DNA of 11,035 nucleotides from Pseudomonadota bacterium. Lineage in GTDB: Bacteria > Pseudomonadota > Gammaproteobacteria > Burkholderiales > Thiobacillaceae. Positions 1 to 6,766 of this stretch are shown piece by piece (positions within the stretch are counted from its first letter, which is position 1; the number at the start of each line of letters is the position of its first letter). Both the position numbers and the translations under genes were made by a program. The stretch lies in contig JAKBJA010000083.1 in NCBI GenBank assembly GCA_021836225.1, positions 1-11,035 of the forward strand. The letters run 5' to 3'. The notes beneath the pieces were generated by a model. That model had not been told where the DNA came from. It saw only the letters and a program-made list of their open reading frames with translations, and did no database searches.

Positions 1-212
1 CGGTGCTGAATGCCTTCAAGCGGCGACTCGATCCGCGCCGCTACAACGGTGCCACGCTCTTGGGACTGAAAGGCGTGGTGGTGAAAAGCCATGGTTCGGC
101 CGACCGCTATGCCTTCGAGCACGCGATTGAAACCGCCACGGACGAAGTCCGCAACAATGTGCTGAAGCGCATCACCGACCAGATCCAACTCATTCAACGG
201 GTAGCCGCTTGA
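1..212 (+). CDS. plsX: PlsX, phosphate acyltransferase, C-terminal end (5' truncated by window)
   Basis: Only about the last 70 residues are present; the gene runs off the left edge and ends at TGA 210-212. PlsX converts acyl-ACP to acyl-phosphate, the acyl donor for PlsY in phospholipid synthesis, and acts at the inner face of the membrane. The visible segment contains the family's characteristic tail: [18 protein letters not shown] followed by [10 protein letters not shown] and then a helix beginning [10 protein letters not shown]. The identification rests on this conserved C-terminal block and on the position directly before fabH, which is the usual plsX-fabH order in proteobacteria. Its stop codon overlaps the fabH TTG start (TTGA, 209-212), so the two genes are probably translationally coupled. 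Nothing can be said about the N-terminal part. Confidence 0.93.
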   Translation, partial: VLNAFKRRLDPRRYNGATLLGLKGVVVKSHGSADRYAFEHAIETATDEVRNNVLKRITDQIQLIQRVAA

Positions 213-1168
213 CCTATTCCCGCATTCTCGGCACCGGCAGCTATCTGCCTGAACGCATCCTCACCAACGCCGATCTCGAAAAACTGGTCGACACCAACGA
301 TCAGTGGATTGTCGAGCGCACCGGCATCCGCGAACGCCATATTGCCGCCGAAGGCGAGTTCACCAGCGACCTTGCCACTGAGGCGGCGCGTGCCGCACTC
401 AATGCGGCCGGTTTGGCGATCGACGACATCGACCTGCTGCTGGTTGCCACCACCACGCCCGACCTTGTTTTCCCCAGCACCGCCTGCATTGTGCAGTCCA
501 AGCTGGGCATGACCAACGGCAAGCCGGCGTTCGACCTGCAGGCGGTGTGCAGCGGTTTCGTCTACGCCATGAGCGTCGCCGACCAGTTCATCAAGACCGG
601 CGCGGCCAAGCACGTGCTGGTGGTCGGCGCCGAAACCCTGTCGCGCATCACCGACTGGAACGACCGCGGCAACTGCATTCTGTGGGGCGACGGCGCGGGT
701 GCCGTGGTGCTGGGCGCATCGACCGAGCCAGGAATCATCGGCACCCACATCCATGCCGACGGCCGCCACAAGGAGCTGCTGCGCACCACTACTGGCGCCT
801 CGACCGGCCTGCACGAACCGGCACTGATGCGGATGGAAGGCAATGCGGTGTTCAAGATGGCAGTCAACACGCTCGACCGCATCGTCGACGAAACGTTGGA
901 GGCCAACGGTCTTTCGAAGTCCGACATCGACTGGCTGGTGCCGCACCAGGCCAATATCCGCATCATTTCCGCCACCGCGAAGAAGCTTGGCATGAGCATG
1001 GACAACGTCGTCACCACCGTGGCCGGCCATGGCAACACCTCGGCCGCCTCGGTGCCGCTGGCGTTCGACGTGGCAGTGCGCGACGGGCGCATCCAGCGCG
1101 GTCAGACCGTGCTGATGGAAGCCTTCGGCGGCGGCTTCACCTGGGGCTCCGTGCTTCTCAAGTACTAA
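209..1168 (+). CDS. fabH: FabH, beta-ketoacyl-ACP synthase III
   Basis: FabH condenses acetyl-CoA with malonyl-ACP to make acetoacetyl-ACP, the first step of type II fatty acid synthesis in the cytoplasm. The 319-residue product is full length for the family. The thiolase-fold catalytic triad is visible: Cys114 in QAVCSGF, His246 in [10 protein letters not shown] and Asn276 in GHGNTSAAS. The glycine-rich stretch [11 protein letters not shown] lies near 159-169, and the C-terminal FGGGFTWGS block is present. The start is TTG at 209, because the N-terminus [14 protein letters not shown] matches the family start and no ATG or GTG lies just upstream in frame. The TTG overlaps the plsX stop by 4 nt and has no strong Shine-Dalgarno of its own, which fits reinitiation after plsX. 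Confidence 0.96.
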   Translation: MTYSRILGTGSYLPERILTNADLEKLVDTNDQWIVERTGIRERHIAAEGEFTSDLATEAARAALNAAGLAIDDIDLLLVATTTPDLVFPSTACIVQSKLGMTNGKPAFDLQAVCSGFVYAMSVADQFIKTGAAKHVLVVGAETLSRITDWNDRGNCILWGDGAGAVVLGASTEPGIIGTHIHADGRHKELLRTTTGASTGLHEPALMRMEGNAVFKMAVNTLDRIVDETLEANGLSKSDIDWLVPHQANIRIISATAKKLGMSMDNVVTTVAGHGNTSAASVPLAFDVAVRDGRIQRGQTVLMEAFGGGFTWGSVLLKY

Positions 1169-1181
1169 AGAAAGACAAGCA

Positions 1182-2105
1182 ATGAAACTGGCATTCGTTT
1201 TTCCCGGACAAGGCTCGCAATCAGTCGGCATGATGCAGGGCTGGGGCGAGCGTCCCGAAGTGCGCGCCACCTTTGCCGAAGCGTCCGACGCGCTCGGGCA
1301 GGATCTGTGGGCGCTGGTCACCGACGGCCCGGCCGACCTGCTCAACCAGACGGTCAACACCCAGCCGGCGATGCTGGCGGCCGACATCGCCGCCTGGCGC
1401 GTGTGGCAGGCAGCGGGCGGCGCGGCGCCGGCACTGCTGGCGGGGCACAGCCTGGGCGAATATGCCGCGCTGGTCGCGGCCGGCGCGCTGGGCTTTGCCG
1501 ATGCGATCAAGCTGGTGCGCTTCCGCGCCGAGGCGATGCAGGCGGCGGTGCCGGAAGGCGTCGGCGCGATGGCCGCGATTCTGGGCCTGGACGACGATGC
1601 CGTGCGCGCCGTGTGCAGCGAGGCGGCAGCCGGCGAAGTGGTCGAGGCGGTGAATCTGAATTCGCCCGGCCAGGTCGTCATTGCCGGCAATAAAGCGGCG
1701 GTGGAACGCGCCATGACGCTGGCAAAGGAGCGCGGGGCCAAGCGCGCGCTGCCGCTGCCGGTTTCCGTGCCGTCGCATTCCTCGCTGATGCAGCCGGCCG
1801 CCGACAAGCTGCTGGCGCATTTGCAGGGCGTGGTGATTGCGACCCCGACCATCCCCGTGCTGCATAACACCGACGTGCAAAGCCACGCCGATGCCGATGC
1901 GATTCGTGCCGCGCTGGCGATGCAGTTGCACACGCCGGTTCGCTGGGTCGAGACCGTGCAGGCGTTGAAAGCCACCGGCATCGAGCGCGTGATCGAGTGC
2001 GGCCCCGGCAAGGTGCTGGCGGGCCTCAACAAGCGTATCGACGACAGCCTGCCCACCGTGGCGCTGGTGGATGAAGCCAGCCTGCAGGCTGCGCTCACTC
2101 AATAA
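1182..2105 (+). CDS. fabD: FabD, malonyl-CoA:ACP transacylase
   Basis: FabD moves the malonyl group from CoA to the ACP phosphopantetheine thiol, giving the extender used by FabH and FabF. The 307-residue length is normal. The motif FPGQGSQ lies at 7-13 (oxyanion-hole Gln10). The nucleophile is Ser90 in GHSLGEYAAL, the malonyl-carboxylate-binding Arg is Arg115 in VRFRAEAM, and the catalytic His is His199 in VPSHSSLM. The C-terminal IECGPGKVLAGLNKRI block is typical of the family. It begins 13 nt after fabH with a purine-rich but weak ribosome site (AAAGA), and its TAA stop lies inside the fabG Shine-Dalgarno region. No odd features were seen. Confidence 0.97.
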   Translation: MKLAFVFPGQGSQSVGMMQGWGERPEVRATFAEASDALGQDLWALVTDGPADLLNQTVNTQPAMLAADIAAWRVWQAAGGAAPALLAGHSLGEYAALVAAGALGFADAIKLVRFRAEAMQAAVPEGVGAMAAILGLDDDAVRAVCSEAAAGEVVEAVNLNSPGQVVIAGNKAAVERAMTLAKERGAKRALPLPVSVPSHSSLMQPAADKLLAHLQGVVIATPTIPVLHNTDVQSHADADAIRAALAMQLHTPVRWVETVQALKATGIERVIECGPGKVLAGLNKRIDDSLPTVALVDEASLQAALTQ

Positions 2106-2109
2106 GGAG
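2104..2109 (+). promoter_or_regulatory. Shine-Dalgarno of fabG
   Basis: AAGGAG, five bases before the ATG at 2115 and overlapping the fabD stop codon. It is the strongest ribosome site in the fab cluster and fixes the fabG start, even though that start makes the protein about 12 residues longer at the N-terminus than the E. coli enzyme. Confidence 0.8.
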
Positions 2110-2114
2110 ACAAC

Positions 2115-2885
2115 ATGCTGCAAGGACGTCTCGCGCCTGGCGCGAATCTTGAAGGGCAGGTGGCGCTGGTGACCGGCGCCAGCCGTGGAATCGGCCAGGC
2201 GATCGCGCTGGCGCTCGGCAATGCCGGCGCCATCGTGGTCGGCACCGCCACCAGCGACAAGGGCGCACAGGTGATCAGCGATTACCTCGCCGCCGCCAGC
2301 ATCAAGGGCAGCGGCATGAAGCTCAATGTCACCGACGCGGCCGAAGTCGACGCCGTGATCGCGGCGATAGAAAAGGATTTCGGCGCCATCGGTATCTTGG
2401 TCAACAACGCCGGCATCACCCGCGACAACCTGCTGATGCGGATGAAGGACGAGGAGTGGGACGACATCCTGGCGACCAACCTCACCTCCGTGTTTCGTTT
2501 GTCGCGCGCCGTCCTGCGCGCGATGATGAAGGCGCGCGCAGGACGCATCATTTCCATCGCCTCGGTGGTGGGTGCGATGGGCAACGCCGGGCAGACCAAC
2601 TACAGCGCGGCCAAGGCCGGCATCATGGGCTTCACCAAGTCGCTGGCGCGCGAAGTCGGCAGCCGCAACATCACCGTCAACTGCGTCGCGCCGGGCTTCA
2701 TCGATACCGACATGACGCGCGCGCTGCCGGATGCACAAAGGCAGGCGTTGCTGGACCACATTCCCCTGGGACGACTGGGTGCGGCAGAAGATATCGCACA
2801 GGCCGTCGCCTTCCTGGCTTCGCCCGCTGCCGGCTACATTTCGGGCACCACCCTGCATGTCAACGGCGGCATGTACATGGCGTGA
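2115..2885 (+). CDS. fabG: FabG, 3-oxoacyl-ACP reductase (N-terminally extended)
   Basis: FabG is the NADPH-dependent short-chain dehydrogenase that reduces beta-ketoacyl-ACP. The Rossmann cofactor motif TGASRGIG lies at 20-27 and NNAG at 97-100. The catalytic tetrad is Asn122, Ser150, Tyr163 and Lys167 (YSAAK), and the C-terminal SGTTLHVNGGMYMA is the standard FabG ending. At 256 residues it is about 12 longer than E. coli FabG (244), and the whole excess is N-terminal: MLQGRLAPGA precedes NLEGQVALVTG, where family members normally begin. The upstream ATG has a near-perfect Shine-Dalgarno and no start codon lies at the usual position, so the extension looks real. It sits between fabD and acpP as in most proteobacteria. 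Confidence 0.96.
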   Translation: MLQGRLAPGANLEGQVALVTGASRGIGQAIALALGNAGAIVVGTATSDKGAQVISDYLAAASIKGSGMKLNVTDAAEVDAVIAAIEKDFGAIGILVNNAGITRDNLLMRMKDEEWDDILATNLTSVFRLSRAVLRAMMKARAGRIISIASVVGAMGNAGQTNYSAAKAGIMGFTKSLAREVGSRNITVNCVAPGFIDTDMTRALPDAQRQALLDHIPLGRLGAAEDIAQAVAFLASPAAGYISGTTLHVNGGMYMA

Positions 2886-2909
2886 CCGATACCGAAAGTT
2901 TGGTAAAAT
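2882..2909 (+). promoter_or_regulatory. Candidate sigma-70-type promoter of acpP
   Basis: The -10 element TAAAAT (2904-2909) is preceded by TGG, an extended -10. The -35-like GTGACC (2882-2887, sharing TGAC with the consensus) overlaps the fabG stop codon and is separated from the -10 by 16 bp. Transcription would start near 2916, leaving a leader of roughly 57 nt. An imperfect dyad, ACCGAAAGTTTGGT (2891-2904), lies across the spacer and the first base of the -10 and could be an operator, but it is weak. A separate acpP promoter is plausible because ACP is needed in far larger amounts than the Fab enzymes. This is a prediction from sequence only. Confidence 0.55.
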
Positions 2910-2914
2910 CGTCC

Positions 2915-2941
2915 GGCTTCAATTTTCGTGGCTTCAATTTT
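2915..2941 (+). repeat. 12-bp direct repeat in acpP leader
   Basis: GGCTTCAATTTT occurs twice, at 2915-2926 and 2930-2941, with a 15-base period (three bases between copies). The first copy lies at the predicted transcription start. The second forms the left arm of the hairpin at 2930-2950. Either copy could pair with the single TTGAAGCC at 2943-2950. Confidence 0.85.
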
Positions 2942-2950
2942 GTTGAAGCC
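2930..2950 (+). promoter_or_regulatory. Perfect 8-bp hairpin in the acpP 5' leader
   Basis: GGCTTCAA (2930-2937), a five-base loop TTTTG, then TTGAAGCC (2943-2950). TTATTTC follows, and the acpP Shine-Dalgarno starts about ten bases after the stem. The short U-rich tail makes it a possible attenuator or weak terminator for transcripts coming from fabG, or a structure that stabilises the acpP mRNA 5' end. The function is inferred; the inverted repeat itself is certain. Confidence 0.5.
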
Positions 2951-2959
2951 TTATTTCAA

Positions 2960-2966
2960 GAGAGGA
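2960..2966 (+). promoter_or_regulatory. Shine-Dalgarno of acpP
   Basis: GAGAGGA lies six bases before the ATG at 2973 and selects it. An in-frame GTG at 2928 would add 15 residues (beginning ASILLKPYF) that are foreign to ACPs, and it lies inside the repeat/hairpin region, so it is not the start. Confidence 0.75.
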
Positions 2967-2972
2967 TCAGTA

Positions 2973-3206
2973 ATGGATAACGTACAGCGTGTAATTAAAG
3001 TCGTCGCCGAGCAATTGGGCGTCAACGAGGCAGACATCAAGAACGAGTCTTCCTTCGTCGGCGACCTGGGCGCGGACTCGCTCGATACAGTTGAGCTGGT
3101 GATGGCGCTGGAAGAAGAATTCGGTTGCGAAATCCCCGATGAGGACGCGGAGAAGATCACCACCGTCCAGCAGGCAATCGACTACGTCAACAGCCACTCG
3201 AGCTGA
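2973..3206 (+). CDS. acpP: Acyl carrier protein AcpP
   Basis: This is a 77-residue acidic acyl carrier protein, the size of E. coli AcpP (78). The phosphopantetheine attachment site is Ser36 in [16 protein letters not shown], the canonical DSL motif with the acidic helix II used for docking by FabD, FabH, FabF and FabG. The N-terminus [17 protein letters not shown] and the C-terminal [16 protein letters not shown] are standard. It lies 87 nt after fabG, a gap containing a promoter-like sequence, a direct repeat and a hairpin. It is followed by 186 nt of structured non-coding sequence before fabF, so its transcription or processing may be uncoupled from its neighbours. Confidence 0.98.
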   Translation: MDNVQRVIKVVAEQLGVNEADIKNESSFVGDLGADSLDTVELVMALEEEFGCEIPDEDAEKITTVQQAIDYVNSHSS

Positions 3207-3216
3207 TCGTTCACCC

Positions 3217-3278
3217 CGCTGTTGATCCGGTCGACGATATTTGATTTCTTCGGTTCGTCGGGCCGGTTCATCAGAGCG
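3217..3278 (+). repeat. Long imperfect stem-loop downstream of acpP
   Basis: Starting 10 nt after the acpP stop, four helical segments can stack: CGCT 3217-3220 with AGCG 3275-3278, TGAT 3223-3226 with ATCA 3270-3273, CCGG 3227-3230 with CCGG 3263-3266, and CGACGA 3232-3237 with TCGTCG 3255-3260. Together they give 18 pairs around a 17-base loop, with small bulges. There is no clear T-run after it, so it does not look like a classical intrinsic terminator. It could protect the 3' end of a short acpP message or be a processing site. The pairing was found by eye and no folding energy was computed. Confidence 0.5.
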
Positions 3279-3295
3279 CTGTCTTTCATGTTGAC

Positions 3296-3374
3296 TGATT
3301 CGGCACGCAGCGCTCGCACTGGAACGGGAGGAATCGATTTCTCCCGCCCCCTCAACCCCTATCGTGCCGAATCA
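3296..3374 (+). repeat. 12-bp perfect inverted repeat enclosing a second hairpin, upstream of fabF
   Basis: TGATTCGGCACG (3296-3307) and its exact complement CGTGCCGAATCA (3363-3374) enclose 55 bases. Inside is a second stem, CGGGAGGAA (3325-3333) with TTTCTCCCG (3338-3346), nine pairs including one G-U, closed by the tetraloop TCGA. The outer right arm ends six bases before the fabF Shine-Dalgarno. It could be an RNA leader structure, an RNase III-type processing site or a small repeat element. No target-site duplication is visible at the flanks. Its role is unknown. Confidence 0.7.
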
Positions 3375-3380
3375 ATAAAG

Positions 3381-3385
3381 AAGGA
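3381..3385 (+). promoter_or_regulatory. Shine-Dalgarno deciding the fabF TTG start
   Basis: AAGGA, seven bases before TTG 3393. A TGA in the fabF frame at 3387-3389 lies between this site and the TTG, so no longer product is possible and TTG must be the start. Confidence 0.8.
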
Positions 3386-3392
3386 CTGACTT

Positions 3393-4625
3393 TTGTCCAA
3401 ACGTCGCGTTGTCGTCACCGGCCTGGGTATCGTCTCCCCGGTCGGCAATACCATTCCCGAAGCCTGGGACAACCTGGTTTCCGGTCGCACCGGAATTGCC
3501 CGGATTACCCGTTTCGATCCCACGCCGTTCGCCGCGCACATGGCGGGCGAGGTGAAGGATTTTGACGTTGAGCAGTATCTCAACCCCAAGGAAGCGCGCC
3601 GCATGGATGTCTTCATCCAGTTCGGCATGGCCGCCGGCATCCAGGCGATCCGCGACTCGGGCATCGAAGTCACCGAAGCCAATGCCGAGCGCATCGGCAT
3701 CAACATCGGCTCCGGCATCGGCGGCCTTCCGCTGATCGAGGAGACGCATTCCCTGCTGATGGAGTCCGGCCCGAGGAAGATTTCCCCCTTCTTCATTCCG
3801 GGTTCCATCATCAACATGATTTCCGGCAATCTCTCCATCCAGTACGGGATCAAGGGCCCCAATCTTGCAGTTGTCACGGCCTGCACCACCGGCCTTCACG
3901 CCGTCGGCCTGTCGGCCCGCATGATTGCTTACGGCGACGTCGATGTGATGGTTGCGGGTGGCGCCGAGTGCGCGACCTCGCAACTGGGTGTGGGTGGTTT
4001 TGCCGCCGCCCGCGCACTGTCCACCCGCAACGACGACCCGGCCACTGCCAGCCGTCCGTGGGACAAGGACCGCGACGGCTTCGTGCTGGGCGAAGGTGCC
4101 GGCGTGCTGGTGCTCGAGGAGTATGAGCATGCCAAGGCGCGCGGCGCCAAGATCTACGCCGAGGTGGTGGGCTTTGGCATGAGTGGCGACGCCTATCACA
4201 TGACGGCGCCCAACACCGACGGACCCAGACGTTCGATGGTGAACGCAATGCGCGACGCCGGCGTGAATGCCGACCAGATCAACTACATCAACGCGCACGG
4301 CACCTCGACGCCATTGGGCGACAAGAACGAAACCGACGCGATCAAGCTCGCGATGGGCGATGCGGCCTACAAGACCGTGGTCAATTCGACCAAGTCGATG
4401 ACCGGTCACCTGCTGGGTGGTGCCGGCGGCGTCGAGTCGGTGTTCACTGTGCTCGCCGTGCATCATCAGGTGTCGCCGCCGACCATCAACATCTTCTCGC
4501 AAGATCCGGAATGCGATCTCGATTACTGCGCCAATACCGCGCGTGATCTGAAGATCGATTACGCGCTCAAGAACAACTTCGGGTTTGGCGGCACCAACGG
4601 CTCGCTGGTCTTCAAGCGCGTTTGA
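3393..4625 (+). CDS. fabF: FabF, beta-ketoacyl-ACP synthase II
   Basis: FabF elongates acyl-ACP with malonyl-ACP. The 410-residue length is typical. The Cys-His-His catalytic set is present: Cys164 in [10 protein letters not shown], His302 in [12 protein letters not shown], and Lys334/His339 in [16 protein letters not shown]. The C-terminal gate region [17 protein letters not shown] is intact. The N-terminus [17 protein letters not shown] is the normal family start and is encoded from a TTG, which is forced by an in-frame TGA two codons upstream and supported by AAGGA at the right distance. The next in-frame ATG (residue 50) would delete the first core strand. It follows acpP after a structured 186-nt gap. 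pabB begins only 18 nt downstream in the same frame. Confidence 0.97.
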   Translation: MSKRRVVVTGLGIVSPVGNTIPEAWDNLVSGRTGIARITRFDPTPFAAHMAGEVKDFDVEQYLNPKEARRMDVFIQFGMAAGIQAIRDSGIEVTEANAERIGINIGSGIGGLPLIEETHSLLMESGPRKISPFFIPGSIINMISGNLSIQYGIKGPNLAVVTACTTGLHAVGLSARMIAYGDVDVMVAGGAECATSQLGVGGFAAARALSTRNDDPATASRPWDKDRDGFVLGEGAGVLVLEEYEHAKARGAKIYAEVVGFGMSGDAYHMTAPNTDGPRRSMVNAMRDAGVNADQINYINAHGTSTPLGDKNETDAIKLAMGDAAYKTVVNSTKSMTGHLLGGAGGVESVFTVLAVHHQVSPPTINIFSQDPECDLDYCANTARDLKIDYALKNNFGFGGTNGSLVFKRV

Positions 4626-4643
4626 TCCTCGCTGCGGATTGCC

Positions 4644-5960
4644 TTGAGCACGCTCGAAATCCGGGAATGGCCACAACGGCCTGATCTGGTCGGGCTCCAG
4701 GCGGCCCATCCGCAGCGTTACCCGGGCCTGTTTCTCAGCAGCAGTGATAGCGGCTGGGATATCCTGTTTGCGTTTCCCCACGACACCACACGCATCACTG
4801 TTGCCGATGGCTTGAGCGGATTGCAGTCGCATCCCGCGATGCAGCTTCATTCCCGCCAACCGGGCGTATCCGCGCATGGGCTGCCGTTTGTCGGCGGTTG
4901 GCTGTGCGCGTTCGCGTACGAACTGGGCGGCTTGTTCGAGCCCAGCGTGGGTCTGGCTGAAGATGCCGATTTCCCGCTCGCCTGGCTTGCGCGCATCCCG
5001 GCTGCGATTCTGCATGAACGCGACAGCGGACGGTGTGTTCTGGTGGCGGAGTCAGGACAGCACGCACTGATCGACAGCATGGTGGACGATCTCTCCCATC
5101 CCTTGCCGCCGGTCCAGGCCCTGCCGGAGCTCGCCGCCCTGCATGAAGATGATCCCGCGGCATTTCTGGCTGGCGTTGCGCGCATCCAGGACTACATCCG
5201 TGCCGGCGACGTGTTCCAGGTCAATCTGTCGCGCGGCTGGAAGGCGCAATTCGCGGCAACTGCCGCCCCTGCCTCCTTGTTTGCGCAACTGATGCGGAAG
5301 AATCCCGCGCCGTTTTCCGCACTGCTGCAACTGGACGAATGGGCAATCGTGAGTTCGTCGCCCGAACGGCTGGTTCGACTCGGCCGTGATGGACTGCTGG
5401 AAACCCGTCCGATTGCCGGGACGCACCCCAGGAGCGAAGACCCGGCCGAAGACGCCGCGCTGCGCGCCCGACTGCAGGCCCATCCCAAGGAACGAGCCGA
5501 ACACGTCATGCTGGTCGACCTGGAGCGCAATGATCTCGGAAGAGTGTGCGAGCCCGGCAGCGTGGAAGTGGCGGCGCTGATGGAAATCGCCAGCTACCGC
5601 CATGTGCATCACATCGAATCTACAGTCCGCGGCAGGCTGCGTGCAGACATGAGCGTGTTCGAGGTCTTGCGCGCGGTGTTTCCCGGCGGCACCATTACCG
5701 GCTGTCCCAAGGTGCGCACCATGCAGATCATTCGCGAACTCGAGCAAACGCCGCGACGCAGCTATACCGGCAGCGTCGGCTACATCAATCGCGACGGCAG
5801 CTTCGATTTCAACATCCTGATCCGTAGTTTTCTGCTGCGCGGACGCGAACTGAGTTTCCGCGCCGGCGCCGGCATCGTCGCCGATTCCGTCGCGCAGCGC
5901 GAACTCGACGAAACCCGCGCCAAGGCCCGTGGCCTGTTGCGCGCGCTGGATACCGCATGA
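4644..5960 (+). CDS. pabB: PabB, aminodeoxychorismate synthase component I
   Basis: This chorismate-binding enzyme, with a PabA/TrpG-type glutaminase partner, converts chorismate to 4-amino-4-deoxychorismate for folate synthesis. The 438-residue protein has the anthranilate-synthase-I fold motifs: SSSPERLVRL (237-246), RPIAGTHPR (255-263), VDLERNDLGRV (291-301), HHIES (322-326), FPGGTITGCPK (346-356) and AGAGIVADS (408-416). The adjacent pabC argues for PabB rather than TrpE. The catalytic motif has Ala258 (PIAGT) where E. coli PabB has the nucleophilic Lys (PIKGT). No glutaminase or lyase domain is fused. The start is TTG 4644: the only upstream in-frame stop is the fabF stop, no ATG or GTG lies between, and STLEIREWPQRPDLV fits the family N-terminus. 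No clear Shine-Dalgarno is present, so coupling to fabF is likely. Confidence 0.9.
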   Translation: MSTLEIREWPQRPDLVGLQAAHPQRYPGLFLSSSDSGWDILFAFPHDTTRITVADGLSGLQSHPAMQLHSRQPGVSAHGLPFVGGWLCAFAYELGGLFEPSVGLAEDADFPLAWLARIPAAILHERDSGRCVLVAESGQHALIDSMVDDLSHPLPPVQALPELAALHEDDPAAFLAGVARIQDYIRAGDVFQVNLSRGWKAQFAATAAPASLFAQLMRKNPAPFSALLQLDEWAIVSSSPERLVRLGRDGLLETRPIAGTHPRSEDPAEDAALRARLQAHPKERAEHVMLVDLERNDLGRVCEPGSVEVAALMEIASYRHVHHIESTVRGRLRADMSVFEVLRAVFPGGTITGCPKVRTMQIIRELEQTPRRSYTGSVGYINRDGSFDFNILIRSFLLRGRELSFRAGAGIVADSVAQRELDETRAKARGLLRALDTA

Positions 5961-6766
5961 CGCTCGTCAACGGCCAGGCTGCCGAGTCGGTGAGCGTGCT
6001 GGATCGCGGGCTCGCCTATGGCGACGGCGTGTTCCGCACCCTGCGCACGCAGGCCGGCGCGCCGCTGTGGTGGCGCGACCATTACGCCAAACTCGCCGCC
6101 GACAGTGCGGCACTGGGGCTGGCGTGTCCGGACGAGGCGCTGTTGCGCACAGAGGTCTGCAGGGTGGCCGATGTCGGCGAAAGCGTGGTGAAAATCATCC
6201 TCACGCGCGGCGCAGGAGCGCGCGGCTATGCGCCGGCCGCGGGGCAGACCTGCACGAGAATTGTGATGGCGTCGCCCCTGCCGCCCCATGCCCGGCCAGA
6301 CGCCCCCATCGACATCCATGCGCGCTGGTGCATCCTGCTGCTGGCGCGGCAACCCAGGTTGGCGGGAATCAAACATCTGAACCGGCTGGAAAACGTGCTG
6401 GCGCGGTCAGAATGGGATGACCCGGCGATAGGGGAGGGGCTGCTGTGCGACGACAGCGGCGCCGTGATCAGCGGCGTGATGAGCAACCTCTTCTGGATCC
6501 GCAACGGCGAACTGTTCACCCCGGATCTGAGTCAGTGCGGCGTGGCGGGGGTTGCCCGGGCGCGTCTGCTGCGTGCGGCGGCGCGTCATGGCATCCCGGT
6601 CCATATCGGCCGGGCGCTGCCAGCCGCTATACTCGCTGCGGATGAAGTGATGATCTGCAATAGTGTCATTGGGATGCGCCGGGTGGCCAGGCTGGATGAT
6701 GCGACCTTGCCGGCCGCGGGCTGGACCGACACGTTGAAAACTGCCTTGTATGAAGACCTTGATTAA
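5957..6766 (+). CDS. pabC: PabC, aminodeoxychorismate lyase (PLP fold type IV)
   Basis: PabC eliminates pyruvate from 4-amino-4-deoxychorismate to give p-aminobenzoate. The 269-residue protein has the fold-type-IV layout: VLDRGLAYGDGVFRTLR (14-30), ILTRGAGARGY (81-91), the PLP Schiff-base Lys139 in GIKHLNRLENVLAR, the SNLFW strand (176-180), the cofactor-phosphate region GVAGVARARLL, and the late CNSVIGMRRV block. The position matching the conserved Glu that contacts the PLP ring nitrogen (VTEC in E. coli PabC as I recall it) is Ser172 (VISGVMSNLF). The start ATG overlaps the pabB stop (ATGA), and the end overlaps mltG by 17 nt. The paired pabB supports the lyase call over a D-amino-acid or branched-chain aminotransferase. 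Confidence 0.9.
   Translation: MTLVNGQAAESVSVLDRGLAYGDGVFRTLRTQAGAPLWWRDHYAKLAADSAALGLACPDEALLRTEVCRVADVGESVVKIILTRGAGARGYAPAAGQTCTRIVMASPLPPHARPDAPIDIHARWCILLLARQPRLAGIKHLNRLENVLARSEWDDPAIGEGLLCDDSGAVISGVMSNLFWIRNGELFTPDLSQCGVAGVARARLLRAAARHGIPVHIGRALPAAILAADEVMICNSVIGMRRVARLDDATLPAAGWTDTLKTALYEDLD

Noticed and set aside
194..2098. A 634-codon open frame on the - strand across fabH and fabD
   Set aside because: It is antisense to two well-supported genes. Its composition is rich in Ala, Ser and Arg as expected from a GC-rich shadow frame, and it shows no recognisable motif or ribosome site.
1221..2858. A 545-codon - strand open frame across fabD and fabG
   Set aside because: It has low-complexity His/Arg/Gly/Ala content typical of the complement of high-GC coding sequence. 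Both genes beneath it have complete catalytic motifs.
2928..2972. An upstream GTG start adding 15 residues to AcpP
   Set aside because: The extra residues do not occur in ACPs, the codons lie in the repeat/hairpin leader, and a proper Shine-Dalgarno precedes the ATG at 2973.
3291..3319. A TTGACT -35-like element upstream of fabF
   Set aside because: No acceptable -10 lies 16-18 bp downstream (TCGCAC or similar), so I do not call a promoter.
3296..3374. Reading the 79-bp inverted-repeat unit as a miniature insertion element
   Set aside because: No target-site duplication is visible at its flanks and no second copy occurs in the window. It is kept only as an unexplained inverted repeat.
3372..5015. 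A 547-codon - strand open frame across fabF and the start of pabB
   Set aside because: It is another shadow frame opposite conserved genes, with no family similarity that I recognise.
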